Shown: positions 7,740 through 15,570 of the stretch, piece by piece
Layout of the letters: every line of letters starts with the position of its first letter
Position numbering within the stretch: the stretch's first letter is position 1
NCBI RefSeq assembly: GCF_026340655.1
Contig: NZ_JAPEOZ010000001.1
Coordinates: 372,001-436,000, forward strand
Direction of reading: 5' to 3'
Length of the DNA: 64,000 nucleotides
Source of the DNA: Streptomyces sp. NBC_01275
Lineage (GTDB): Bacteria; Actinomycetota; Actinomycetes; Streptomycetales; Streptomycetaceae
Translations under genes and position numbers: made by a program
The notes under the pieces: generated by a model
Told to the model about the DNA's origin: nothing
Databases searched by the model: none
What the model saw: only the letters and a program-made list of their open reading frames with translations

Positions 7740-8852
7740 ATGAGTGCGACCATGCGAGCCGCGCGGATGCACGCCGTCGGCGAGCCGATGAGGATCGAGG
7801 AACTCCCCGTTCCCGAGCCCGGCCCCGGTGACGTCCGCGTGGCCGTCCACGCCGTCAACATCGTTCCGAACCTCGCCAACATCCTGAACATGTGGACGAC
7901 CTGGTTCCCGCACAGCCCCCTGCCGACCCTCCCGGCGATCTTCGGCCTGGACCCGGCAGGCGTGGTCGAGGCCGTCGGCGAAGGCGTCCAGGCCTTCAAG
8001 CCGGGCGACCGGGTGTACGTCAACCCGGGCCGCTCCTGCGGCTCCTGTCGCTCGTGCCGGAGCGGCGACTCGATCAACTGCGCCAGCTACGCCTTCGCCG
8101 GGTACTTCGGCTTCTCCCCGACCGCCCTGAACCTCCTCGACCGCTACCAGGGCGGCCTCGCCGAGTACATGGTGGCCCCGGCGTACAGCCTGGTGAAGCT
8201 GCCGGACTCGCTGTCCTTCGAGGCCGCCGCCCGCTTCGGCTACATCGGCACCATGTACTCGGCGCTGCGCAAGGCCGAGGCCGGTCCGGGCAAGACGATC
8301 CTCATCAACGGCATCAGCGGCACCCTGGGCATCGCCGCCGCGCTCCTCGCGCCGGCCATGGGCCTCACCCACGTGTACGGCACCGGCCGGGACAAGGGCC
8401 TCCTGGACCAGGTCGGCAAGCTGGCGGGCGGCCGTCTGAACCTGCACTCCCTCGACGACGGCCCGGTCGACGAGTGGATCCACGAGCAGACCGACGGCTA
8501 CGGCGCCGACATCTACATCGACGCCCTCGGCCCGGGCGCCCCGCACGAGACCTTCCGGGCCGGCATGCGGGCGATGGCACGCGGCGGCATCGCCGTCAAC
8601 ATCGGCGCCGTCGCCGGTGATCTGCCGATCGACATCCACCGGATGATGGACCAGCAGCTGCGGCTGATCGGCTCGGCCTGGTTCACCTCCGGCGAGGGGC
8701 AGGCCATGGCCGACATGGCGGGGGCCGGCCTGCTGGACCTGAGCCCGCTGGAGCACCAGGTGTTCCCGCTGGAGCAGGTCAACGACGCCATCAGCGGCAT
8801 CGCCGTGCGCAACGGCGGCTTCAGCAACTTCATCATCAGCCCGACGGCCTGA
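7740..8852 (+). CDS. Zinc-type alcohol dehydrogenase (MDR), catalytic zinc ligands absent
   Basis: A 370-residue medium-chain dehydrogenase/reductase. An N-terminal GroES-like domain is followed by a Rossmann domain (ILINGISGTLGIAAALLA). The structural zinc lobe is intact: Cys100, Cys103, Cys106, Cys114. The residues that normally bind catalytic zinc are not there. The usual Cys near residue 40 is in VNIVPNL, and the usual GHE is replaced by FGLDPAG (69-74). The fold is clear, but a zinc-alcohol chemistry should not be assumed; an enoyl/quinone-reductase-like reaction is possible. Gene order places it in the P450-CoA operon after an 85-nt gap. Confidence 0.85.
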   Translation: MSATMRAARMHAVGEPMRIEELPVPEPGPGDVRVAVHAVNIVPNLANILNMWTTWFPHSPLPTLPAIFGLDPAGVVEAVGEGVQAFKPGDRVYVNPGRSCGSCRSCRSGDSINCASYAFAGYFGFSPTALNLLDRYQGGLAEYMVAPAYSLVKLPDSLSFEAAARFGYIGTMYSALRKAEAGPGKTILINGISGTLGIAAALLAPAMGLTHVYGTGRDKGLLDQVGKLAGGRLNLHSLDDGPVDEWIHEQTDGYGADIYIDALGPGAPHETFRAGMRAMARGGIAVNIGAVAGDLPIDIHRMMDQQLRLIGSAWFTSGEGQAMADMAGAGLLDLSPLEHQVFPLEQVNDAISGIAVRNGGFSNFIISPTA

Positions 8853-8880
8853 CGCCGGCGAAGACTCAAGGAGACTGACG

Positions 8881-10071
8881 ATGCACGCACCGCACGCCGG
8901 GCGCCCGGCCGACCCCCTCGACCTCCTGGAACTCGACAGCCTGCTCACCCCGGACGAGCGCGCCGTACGCGACGCGGTGCGCACGTTCTGCGACCGGCGC
9001 GTCGACCCGTTCATCGCCGAGTGGTTCGAGCAGGGCGAGATCGAGGACATCCGCGGCCTCACCAAGGAACTCGGCGAACTCGGCCTGCTGGGCATGCACC
9101 TGGAGGGCTACGGCTGCGCGGGGATGAGCGCCGTCGACTACGGCCTCGCCTGCCTGGAACTGGAGGCGAGCGACTCCGGACTGCGTTCCCTGGTCTCGGT
9201 GCAGGGCTCGCTGGCCATGTACGCGATCCACGCCTTCGGTTCCGAGGAGCAGAAGGAGGGGTGGCTGCCGCGGATGGCGGCGGGCACGGCCATCGGCTGC
9301 TTCGGGCTCACCGAGCCCGACTCCGGCTCCGACCCGGGCAGCATGCGCACCGCCGCCCGCCGGGACGGCGCCGACTGGGTCCTCGACGGCCGCAAGATGT
9401 GGATCACGAACGGTTCGGTCGCCGACGTCGCCGTGGTCTGGGCCCGCACGGAGGACGGCATCCGCGGCTTCGTCGTCCCCACCGACACCCCCGGCTTCTC
9501 GGCTCCGGCGATCAAGCACAAGATGTCCCTGCGGGCGTCGGTGACCAGCGAGCTGGTCCTGGACTCCGTACGGCTCCCGGCATCGGCCGTCCTGCCGGAG
9601 GTGCGAGGGCTGCGCGGTCCGCTGTCCTGCCTGAGCGAGGCCCGGTACGGCATCGCCTGGGGTGCGATGGGCGCCGCACGCTCCGCCTTCCGGGCGGCGC
9701 TGAACTATGCCGGCGACCGCGTCCAGTTCGGCCGCCCGATCAGCGGATTCCAGCTGACCCAGGCCAAGTTGACCGACATGTCCCTGGAGCTGAACAAGGG
9801 CTTTCTGCTGGCCCTGCACCTCGGCCGGATCAAGGACGACCGCGGGCTGCGGCCCGAACAGGTCAGCTACGGCAAGCTCAACAACACCCGGACGGCACTG
9901 GAGATCTGCCGCACCGCGCGCACGGTGCTCGGCGCCAACGGCATCTCGCTGGAGTACCCGGTCATCCGGCACGCCAACAACCTGGAGTCGATCCTCACCT
10001 ACGAGGGCACGGTCGAGATGCACACCCTGATGATCGGCCAGGCGCTGACGGGCCAGGCGGCGTTCCGGTGA
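8881..10071 (+). CDS. Acyl-CoA dehydrogenase, glutaryl-CoA dehydrogenase-like
   Basis: A 396-residue flavoprotein of the acyl-CoA dehydrogenase family, oxidising an acyl-CoA to its enoyl-CoA. Signatures are CFGLTEPDSGSDPGSM and KMWITNG in the middle domain, YDF-free ARYGIAWGAMGAA, and the catalytic-base region ILTYEGTVEMHTLMIGQALTG, whose Glu of YEGT is the family base. SVQGSLAMYAIHAFGSEEQK and the C-terminus resemble glutaryl-CoA dehydrogenases, which also decarboxylate; whether this one does is not visible. An AAGGAGA site precedes the ATG. The stop overlaps the next start. Confidence 0.92.
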   Translation: MHAPHAGRPADPLDLLELDSLLTPDERAVRDAVRTFCDRRVDPFIAEWFEQGEIEDIRGLTKELGELGLLGMHLEGYGCAGMSAVDYGLACLELEASDSGLRSLVSVQGSLAMYAIHAFGSEEQKEGWLPRMAAGTAIGCFGLTEPDSGSDPGSMRTAARRDGADWVLDGRKMWITNGSVADVAVVWARTEDGIRGFVVPTDTPGFSAPAIKHKMSLRASVTSELVLDSVRLPASAVLPEVRGLRGPLSCLSEARYGIAWGAMGAARSAFRAALNYAGDRVQFGRPISGFQLTQAKLTDMSLELNKGFLLALHLGRIKDDRGLRPEQVSYGKLNNTRTALEICRTARTVLGANGISLEYPVIRHANNLESILTYEGTVEMHTLMIGQALTGQAAFR

Positions 10072-10970
10072 GCGCCGGGCCGGGCGCGGACATCCGCAGG
10101 GTCGGGGTCGTCGGCTGCGGGCTGATGGGCGCGGGCATCGCCGAGGTCTGCGCCCGGGCCGGCCTGGACGTCGTCGTCCACGAGGTGAACCCGGGTGCCG
10201 CCGAGGCCGGCCGGGCCCGGATCACCGCCTCGCTCGACCGCGGCGTACGGCGCGGCAAGCTCTCCGGGGCGGACCGTGACGCCGCGCTCGGCCGGGTGCG
10301 GGTCTCGACCGACCTGACGGACCTGGCCGACCGGGACCTGGTGGTGGAGGCGGCGACGGAGGACGAGAAGGTGAAGGCGGCGCTGTTCGCCGAGCTCGAC
10401 CGGATCGTCGTCCGGGAGGACGCGCTGCTGGCGTCGAACACCTCCTCCCTGCCCATCATGAAACTGGGCATGGCCACCGCCCGCCCGCACCAGGTGATCG
10501 GCGTGCACTTCTTCAACCCGGTGCCGGTGCTGGAGCTCGTGGAGATCGTGCCGTCGTTGCTGACGGCACCTCAGACACAGGTCCGGGCGGAGGAGTTCGT
10601 CACCCAGGTCCTGGCCAAGAAGGTGATCCGTGCCCAGGACCGGGCCGGCTTCGTGGTCAACGCCCTGCTCGTGCCCTACCTGCTCTCCGCGATCCGGATG
10701 CTGGAGTCCGGCCACGCCTGCGCGGAGGACATCGACACCGGCATGGTCCTCGGCTGCGCCCACCCGATGGGGCCGCTGAGCCTGGCCGACCTGATCGGCC
10801 TGGACACCCTCACCGCCATCGCCGAGGCGATGTACGCGGACTTCAAGGACCCGTTGCATGCCCCGCCGCCCCTGTTGCTGCGGATGGTGGAGGCCGGACT
10901 GCTGGGCCGGAAGTCCGGGCGCGGCTTCCACGACTACTTCGAGAACGACTCTTCCATGAAGGGCAACTGA
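10068..10970 (+). CDS. 3-hydroxyacyl-CoA (3-hydroxybutyryl-CoA) dehydrogenase
   Basis: A 300-residue NAD(P)-dependent dehydrogenase. The Rossmann motif GVVGCGLMGAGIAEV is near the N-terminus. The catalytic SNTSSLPI and HFFNPVPVLELVEIV segments and the C-terminal dimerisation helices (DTGMVLGCAHPMGPLSLADLIGLD) are all present, matching PaaH/FadB2-type enzymes. It starts with GTG overlapping the upstream TGA. It is the last gene of the operon and would oxidise the hydroxyacyl-CoA formed after dehydrogenation and hydration. No enoyl-CoA hydratase or thiolase gene is in the window. Confidence 0.93.
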   Translation: MSAGPGADIRRVGVVGCGLMGAGIAEVCARAGLDVVVHEVNPGAAEAGRARITASLDRGVRRGKLSGADRDAALGRVRVSTDLTDLADRDLVVEAATEDEKVKAALFAELDRIVVREDALLASNTSSLPIMKLGMATARPHQVIGVHFFNPVPVLELVEIVPSLLTAPQTQVRAEEFVTQVLAKKVIRAQDRAGFVVNALLVPYLLSAIRMLESGHACAEDIDTGMVLGCAHPMGPLSLADLIGLDTLTAIAEAMYADFKDPLHAPPPLLLRMVEAGLLGRKSGRGFHDYFENDSSMKGN

Positions 10971-11027
10971 CCTCATGGCACAGGAAGTTCGAGGTGTACA
11001 GGATGTTAGGAGAGCGCCGGCTGCCGT

Positions 11028-11047
11028 GCGAGGCGGTGGGGCCTCGC
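11028..11047 (+). terminator. Hairpin after the catabolic operon
   Basis: GCGAGGC (11028-11034) and GCCTCGC (11041-11047) form a 7-bp stem with a 6-nt loop, 58 nt after the last operon stop. There is no T-tract, as is common in Streptomyces. A second hairpin with 9-bp arms CACCAGCAG/CTGCTGGTG follows at 11197-11222. Either could end the transcript. Confidence 0.4.
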
Positions 11048-11794
11048 CCCCGTAGCCCGCCTTCCGCGCATCTCCTGGATGGCCCCTGACGCCCGGCAGG
11101 TCGGCCTCGGCCAGGAACCGCCAGCCCCGGGCCGTCGCGCATCAACCGCCCCGCCTGAAGTTGTTTCCGCAGAACATGATCGCGAAAGGCGTGCACCACC
11201 AGCAGCGAAGAATCTGCTGGTGAGTTGCCTCCCTTCGGCAGCCGACTACAGCCACTCAGCATCTGTTCAGCGGCTCGTCGGTCTGACTGCTAGCCGCGCC
11301 GCCCTCATCCGCGATGCGATCCAGCGCGTGACTTCACACCATCCGGACCAGCGGCAACACGCTCAACAGCCTGAAAGGGTACGGATTCGACCCGGATTCG
11401 ACCCGAGGGCCCCAGAATCCAAAACGAACCGTAGTTGACCTGCAGTGATGCTGATTCTTGCCGCTGTACCGAGCATCCGCCGGCAGAGGAGTCCCGCAAT
11501 TGAAACTAAGTGGACATTTTTGGGCGATTAACGCCACGCAGTGAGTAGTCGCACTCGCCGTCGCCCTCTCCGGCTCCCCCGAGCGCGAACCGAATGGCCG
11601 CACCACGCGGCACTCCACTCTGGCGACTAGGGGCTGACAGAACAGAGCTCTGACCAGCCTCTTTACAGAAGTCCTTCCGCCTGAAGGAAGCAGCCTTGCC
11701 GAGCCGACACAAGTCTCACGACCCTGATTCCAACCACGGCACGCGGAGCGACGACGCCCCGCCGACAGGGACGGGAACTGCCATGCCGCACATC

Positions 11795-11835
11795 ACCGCT
11801 TGTGCCAGGAACCAGTGGTTCTTGGCACAAGCGGT
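11795..11835. repeat. 41-nt near-perfect palindrome
   Basis: Two 20-nt arms (11795-11814 and 11816-11835) surround a single G at 11815. All opposed bases pair except one G/T (11808/11822). The core is GAACCAGTGGTTC; outward it reads CTTGTGCC and GGCACAAG. No T-tract follows. It could be a recombination or nicking site, a protein-binding site or a bidirectional terminator. Confidence 0.8.
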
Positions 11836-11954
11836 CAGTTCGTCAGAGCGGCTGGACGTATAGCCTCCGGCCCGAAGCGCCGACGGGCACGGTCTGCGGC
11901 GGCTCAGCCGCGCGGGCGCGGGCATCGCCGGGGTCCAGAGAGGAGCTGGCGATA

Positions 11955-12250
11955 GGCCCCGCCAGTTGGCAGCAGGGTCTGCGCGGATCATGAAGGCGCG
12001 TACCTCGCCGCAATCCGAGACCGGCTCGCGGGCTCAGCGCAGCCGTGGCGAGGGCGGGCGAGTGGTTCGTGGGCTCCAGCAGGGTGCTGGTACGCGTGGT
12101 GGAGCTGCGGTCGGCGTACCGCACTGTGAGGGAGAGTCGGCTCGCGATCTGGCTTTCGCCGCGCAGGCGCTCGCCGATCTGGTCGGCAAGTTCCAGAACT
12201 GCACGATGATGCTGTGCCGGGTCGAAGCAGTCCCGCTCCAGCACGACGTC
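11955..12250 (-). pseudogene. Remnant of Y-family DNA polymerase (DinB-type) little finger
   Basis: The minus strand encodes VLERDCFDPAQHHRAVLELA, then RLSLTVRYADRSSTTRTSTL and EPTNHSPALATAAL. This is the little-finger (C-terminal) domain of actinobacterial DinB/ImuB-like polymerases. After about 12004 the match moves to another frame (MIRADPAANW ending near 11955), so at least one frameshift is present. The palm, fingers and thumb domains are absent upstream. It is a dead fragment. Such polymerases are common on actinobacterial plasmids and integrated elements, which supports an island origin. Confidence 0.75.
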
Positions 12251-12544
12251 GGCAATCAGATATGCGCTGCCGCCGGTTCCGCGGAGACGACCGGACGGGG
12301 ATCGTGGCCGCACGCTCGACCAACAGCCGCGCTTGATGAGCCGCTGCAAGGGGCGAAGTGAGCGCCGCCGAAACAGACGGCCCCCTGCCACCTCCCCAAT
12401 CAGGGAGCAGTTGGGGGAAAATACAACCATGACGCTTCCCGCCCCACGCATTCAGCGACTCACGGTGAACGGCAACGGCTTGCAGTACGAACGACGCGTT
12501 CCGTAACGGGTCGAGTCTCAGGTCGGTCGCTCAGCTCTCGGGTT

Positions 12545-13603
12545 TCACGTCAGCGTCAAATCGATCGACCGCCCGCTGACACCGATCGCCTTTCGGTGCA
12601 GCTCCCAGCACAGATCGCCTGAGGCAAGGACCACGCTCCAGGAGACGAGAGATGCCGCCAACCGGTCGAGCACTGGGAACAAAGCCGCAGGAACGAGTCC
12701 ACACTCACGCACGATTCGGTCCGTCTCAGCACACCCGCGACCGGACGAAAGGTCCGTATGCGCCTCAAGGCAGAGGACTGCCAGCCGCAGAGCGTGGTCA
12801 CCAGCGCCCGCACAATCACCCCTCGTCGCACGCAGCGCCCAGTCAGCAGCGCTCCTGCGGTCTGGACGTGCGGGACTCTGAGCAAACAACCCGCCGTCGA
12901 GGATCTGGGCGACCACCACCCTGTCGGCAAGGCCCGAGGCAGCCGGCGTTCGGCAGAGCCACCGCGCCTGCTCCAGCTCACGCCACGGGCGCGAATCGCG
13001 CCCGAGGCGAAGACTGCGCAGAACCCCAGTCGGCACCCGGACCTCCCCTCGGGAGTCCATACGCAGTGCACACTGCACGGCGAGCAGCCGGGCTGCAGCC
13101 CCGGTGTAGTCCGGCAGGGCTGAGGCCAGGTAGCTGAGCATCTCCCGCACCCGAACCTGGTCGCCCGGCCCTTTGGGTCGTCGCCTGCGACGCCGCGAGG
13201 CGCTGCCCGACGGTGTCACGACCGCACGCAGGAAGGTTTCCGGAACCACGGCGGCCTGCGCCGTCACCGATGCACAAGCCGCGCAGGCATCGGCAAGTCG
13301 CCAGAGTCGTCCGCCCCGCTCTCGAGCGAGAAGCAGACGAATAGGACCAGCACAGCCGCGGTGGCGAGGGTGCCAGCGACAGCCTCGCTCATGACACTGA
13401 CAGGTGCGCATATACGACGGCAGAACGTCGCGCCGGGCATGTCCGGCCAGATGCTCGAGCGCCGCGGTGCGCGCGGATACGGCAGCGAGCAGCACGCCCC
13501 GATGGTCGCACTGCTGACACACGAGCTGCGGTCCGCCAGAGCCGGGCTGCAGCTCCACAGTCCAGGCCCGCCGCACTGTTGGGCATGTTGTGCGGAGCCT
13601 CAT
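12545..13603 (-). CDS. Cys-rich putative DNA-binding protein, divergent from XRE regulator
   Basis: 352 residues from the ATG at 13603; GGGGAGGAG lies about 10 nt before it, which is why the much longer open frame (to 14245) is not used. The first 130 residues hold several Cys/His groups (CxxC at 29-32, then CQCHERGCRWHPRHRGC and CAAC) that look like zinc fingers. A basic stretch SRRRRRRPKG follows. The second half has helix-turn-helix-like segments (ATGs apart, EVRVPTGVLRSLRLGRDSR and ETDRIVRECGLVPAALFPVL). I do not recognise a named family. It faces the XRE gene across three operator dyads, so the pair may form a control unit of the mobile element. Confidence 0.65.
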   Translation of the reverse strand: MRLRTTCPTVRRAWTVELQPGSGGPQLVCQQCDHRGVLLAAVSARTAALEHLAGHARRDVLPSYMRTCQCHERGCRWHPRHRGCAGPIRLLLARERGGRLWRLADACAACASVTAQAAVVPETFLRAVVTPSGSASRRRRRRPKGPGDQVRVREMLSYLASALPDYTGAAARLLAVQCALRMDSRGEVRVPTGVLRSLRLGRDSRPWRELEQARWLCRTPAASGLADRVVVAQILDGGLFAQSPARPDRRSAADWALRATRGDCAGAGDHALRLAVLCLEAHTDLSSGRGCAETDRIVRECGLVPAALFPVLDRLAASLVSWSVVLASGDLCWELHRKAIGVSGRSIDLTLT

Positions 13604-13675
13604 AAGGCGCGCGCTCCTCCCCATCCCATCCCGCACCGTTGTCCGCTCAGGAGAGAGCGACGGCCGCACACGGTA

Positions 13676-13757
13676 GTGCAGACCTCTGCCCCCTTGCCCG
13701 CGCCACCGCCTGGGGAAATAGGGCAGAGGTCTGCACTGACAGGGCAGGGGTCTGCAC
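13676..13757. promoter_or_regulatory. Three dyad operators between Cys-rich gene and XRE gene
   Basis: Each copy is a GCAGA-NN-TCTGC inverted repeat inside a 16-nt unit. Copy 1 is GTGCAGACCTCTGCCC (13676-13691). Copy 2 is its exact reverse complement (13721-13736). Copy 3 is GGGCAGGGGTCTGCAC (13742-13757, one arm mismatch). Centres of copies 2 and 3 are 21 nt apart, two helical turns. Copy 3 ends 14 nt before the XRE start, so autorepression is likely. Confidence 0.8.
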
Positions 13758-13771
13758 CTTCGGATGGTCAG

Positions 13772-14035
13772 GTGACGATCTTTCCGCCCGACCCGGACTT
13801 CGAGGCACTCCGCCTGGAGCTCGCGCGCCTGCGGGCGGCCCGAGGGTGGAGCTATGACGAGCTCGCCGCCCGTAGTGGCCTCGCCAGACGGACTCTCATC
13901 GAGATTGAGCAGGGCCGCACGATCGGGACGGTGAAAACCTGGCACGCTCTCGCACACGCCCTGAGCACCCCGCTCGACGAGCTCTTCGCAGCCTTGTGCA
14001 ACGGGCACGAGCACCCCGAAAAGACCGACGGCTGA
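13772..14035 (+). CDS. Small XRE-family helix-turn-helix regulator
   Basis: 87 residues from a GTG at 13772. The HTH is RLRAARGWSYDELAARSGLA followed by RRTLIEIEQGRTIGTVKTWH, the Cro/cI-type fold, and ALAHALSTPLDELF closes it. The frame is open far upstream, but those residues cross the operator dyads and have no XRE features. The likely targets are the three GCAGA-NN-TCTGC sites directly upstream, controlling itself and the divergent Cys-rich gene. Confidence 0.82.
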   Translation: MTIFPPDPDFEALRLELARLRAARGWSYDELAARSGLARRTLIEIEQGRTIGTVKTWHALAHALSTPLDELFAALCNGHEHPEKTDG

Positions 14036-14194
14036 CAGCTCCCGGGAGGGCAATCGCCAACCGCCCGATCCGGTGACCCAACACGAACGCGCGATCGCAT
14101 TCTCGAAAGTCAGTCTCACCGTATGCGCCAGTCCGGGGGACACCTGCGGTAGCGACGCCACTGCAACGGCGCGTTGGCTGGCAGGTTCGCCCGC

Positions 14195-15079
14195 ATGCGC
14201 TCCACACCCCCTTCTCCACGTCGTTGGGATGGCAGTCTCGCCCATGTCCGCGTGAGGCGTTCCCTACGCGTAAGCGGCGACAGCGCCAGTCGTCTGTTGC
14301 GATGCGGTCAGAGTGACCGCTGCCGTGATTGCGGCAACCGCATCGAGTGGTACCACCGCACCAACGAGCGGCCCGTCCGCCTGCATCCTCACGAGCTGCC
14401 TGCGGCGAAGGTGCCTGCCACTTGCCATTGGCACGTCAGTTCAGGTGTCGCTCATCCGGCGGGCGACGGCAGTGACTGGTGCCGCCTGCCGCACGCCATG
14501 CTGTGTCCTGCCCGCGACGGCCTTCCGGCAGTGCCCCAGTTGGCAGGACTGCGCCGTGCTCTGGCGTTCAACACCCGCCGCCTGATCGACAGCGGCGCAT
14601 TCGTTCCCCCTTCTGCCACGTCGCAGACGGAACCCTTGACGACAACTACCTGCCGTCCGGCCCGTCCTGTCGTACAGCTCCTGTACGTCCGTTACCTCGC
14701 CAACCGTCCGGTGAACGAGATCCAGTGCGTCGCCCAGACCCGACGCCGTCACCGCTGCACAAGTCCGCTGCTCACGTCTGCGACTCAGGCAGGCGTCTGG
14801 ACTCTCGTGCCCACCGTCGCGAGGCACGGCCAGCTTCCTTTGTCTGGCGCGGTCATGGCTATCTACGCGCTCACCGGTCTGCCCTATGCCGAGCAACTGC
14901 GCTGGAGGGCCCAGCGCTGTCCCGAGCATGCCGCCATTCCCGCCGTCGCCGACGTGGCGGTGGCCGAGTGGGAGCCCTTCGACCCTCTCGTCCACCACGA
15001 GCACATCCACACCCGGCTCCCGACACTCACCCGACGCCAAGGGCCGGTCGGCCCGAGCAGGAAGCCGACGCAACCGTGA
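14195..15079 (+). CDS. DUF6083-type zinc-ribbon protein
   Basis: 294 residues. A zinc-ribbon-like Cys pattern appears in CGQSDRCRDCGNRIEWYHR (Cys37, Cys43, Cys46) with further Cys at 77, 96 and 104 (CHWH, WCRLPHAMLC). This matches the DUF6083 family as I recall it; function is unknown. The C-terminal part has PVVQLLYVRYLANRPVNEIQ and further Cys. A TTG at 14174 extends the frame by seven residues; ATG 14195 is chosen. The first 16 residues recur at 44.1 kb, where changes keep this frame better than the other strand. The stop overlaps the next start (GTGA). Confidence 0.72.
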   Translation: MRSTPPSPRRWDGSLAHVRVRRSLRVSGDSASRLLRCGQSDRCRDCGNRIEWYHRTNERPVRLHPHELPAAKVPATCHWHVSSGVAHPAGDGSDWCRLPHAMLCPARDGLPAVPQLAGLRRALAFNTRRLIDSGAFVPPSATSQTEPLTTTTCRPARPVVQLLYVRYLANRPVNEIQCVAQTRRRHRCTSPLLTSATQAGVWTLVPTVARHGQLPLSGAVMAIYALTGLPYAEQLRWRAQRCPEHAAIPAVADVAVAEWEPFDPLVHHEHIHTRLPTLTRRQGPVGPSRKPTQP

Positions 15080-15561
15080 CCGCACACCACGCGATTAAGA
15101 TCACCCTGACCCGGCCTGCCACCAATTCTGAGCTGCATCGTGCGCGTCGTGTTGCGGCTCTGGCCAGCAGCACCGACCGCACCCGACTGCTGACTGTGCA
15201 GCGCGCAAAGACTCCGGGGCGTGCGCTGCAAACACTTCGGCGCCGACTCGACGGCCTACTGCCCATCGATGTCCTGACCACCCATTATCCGGACCGACAG
15301 GGCTGTGTCCGGCTGAACTTCGCTCTCAGCCACGCCGCCCGAACTACCATCCGCCAGGCTGCGGCAGCCTGTGGTCAACGGCCTCGGGACTTCGATGCCG
15401 TTGCCCGGCACAAGGAGGATCGCGCCCGCCGATTGACGACACAGATGGAAGAGCTGCTGACTCAGCACACCCCGGAAGAGCTAATGCTCTGCGCAGCCGA
15501 CTCTCTCCTCAGCCATCACAACCGCCGGCCAGGAGGCAAGCCCTCCTCCGCCCCCTCCTGA
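15076..15561 (+). CDS. Hypothetical protein of helicase operon
   Basis: 161 residues from GTG 15076, which overlaps the upstream stop by 4 nt. No domain is recognised. It is basic and helical, with RARRVAALASSTDRTRLL, QRAKTPGRALQTLRRRL and a C-terminal helix EDRARRLTTQMEELLTQHTP; an HYPDRQGCVRLNF segment is in the middle. It sits between the DUF6083 gene and the helicase gene with 9 nt before the latter. An accessory role with the helicase is a guess from position only. Confidence 0.65.
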   Translation: MTAHHAIKITLTRPATNSELHRARRVAALASSTDRTRLLTVQRAKTPGRALQTLRRRLDGLLPIDVLTTHYPDRQGCVRLNFALSHAARTTIRQAAAACGQRPRDFDAVARHKEDRARRLTTQMEELLTQHTPEELMLCAADSLLSHHNRRPGGKPSSAPS

Positions 15562-15570
15562 GGAGCCTTC

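Larger units (their letters stand above)
10971..12544. other. Gene-poor decayed region
   Basis: About 1.6 kb without an intact gene. It holds hairpins at 11028-11047 and 11197-11222, a tandem 11-nt duplication GGATTCGACCC (11383-11404), a long palindrome (11795-11835) and a DNA polymerase fragment (11955-12250). Base composition is less GC-rich than in the flanking operon in places (for example 11500-11530). It marks the left edge of the mobile-looking island. The small open frames here have no recognisable relatives. Confidence 0.6.

Noticed and set aside
11383..11404. tRNA gene suggested by T-loop-like words
   Set aside because: No acceptor, D or anticodon stems can be built around it; kept only as a possible attachment scar.
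13604..14245. N-terminal extension of the Cys-rich gene to 14245
   Set aside because: The extra 214 residues run across the XRE gene and its operators and show no family features; ATG 13603 has a good GGGGAGGAG site.
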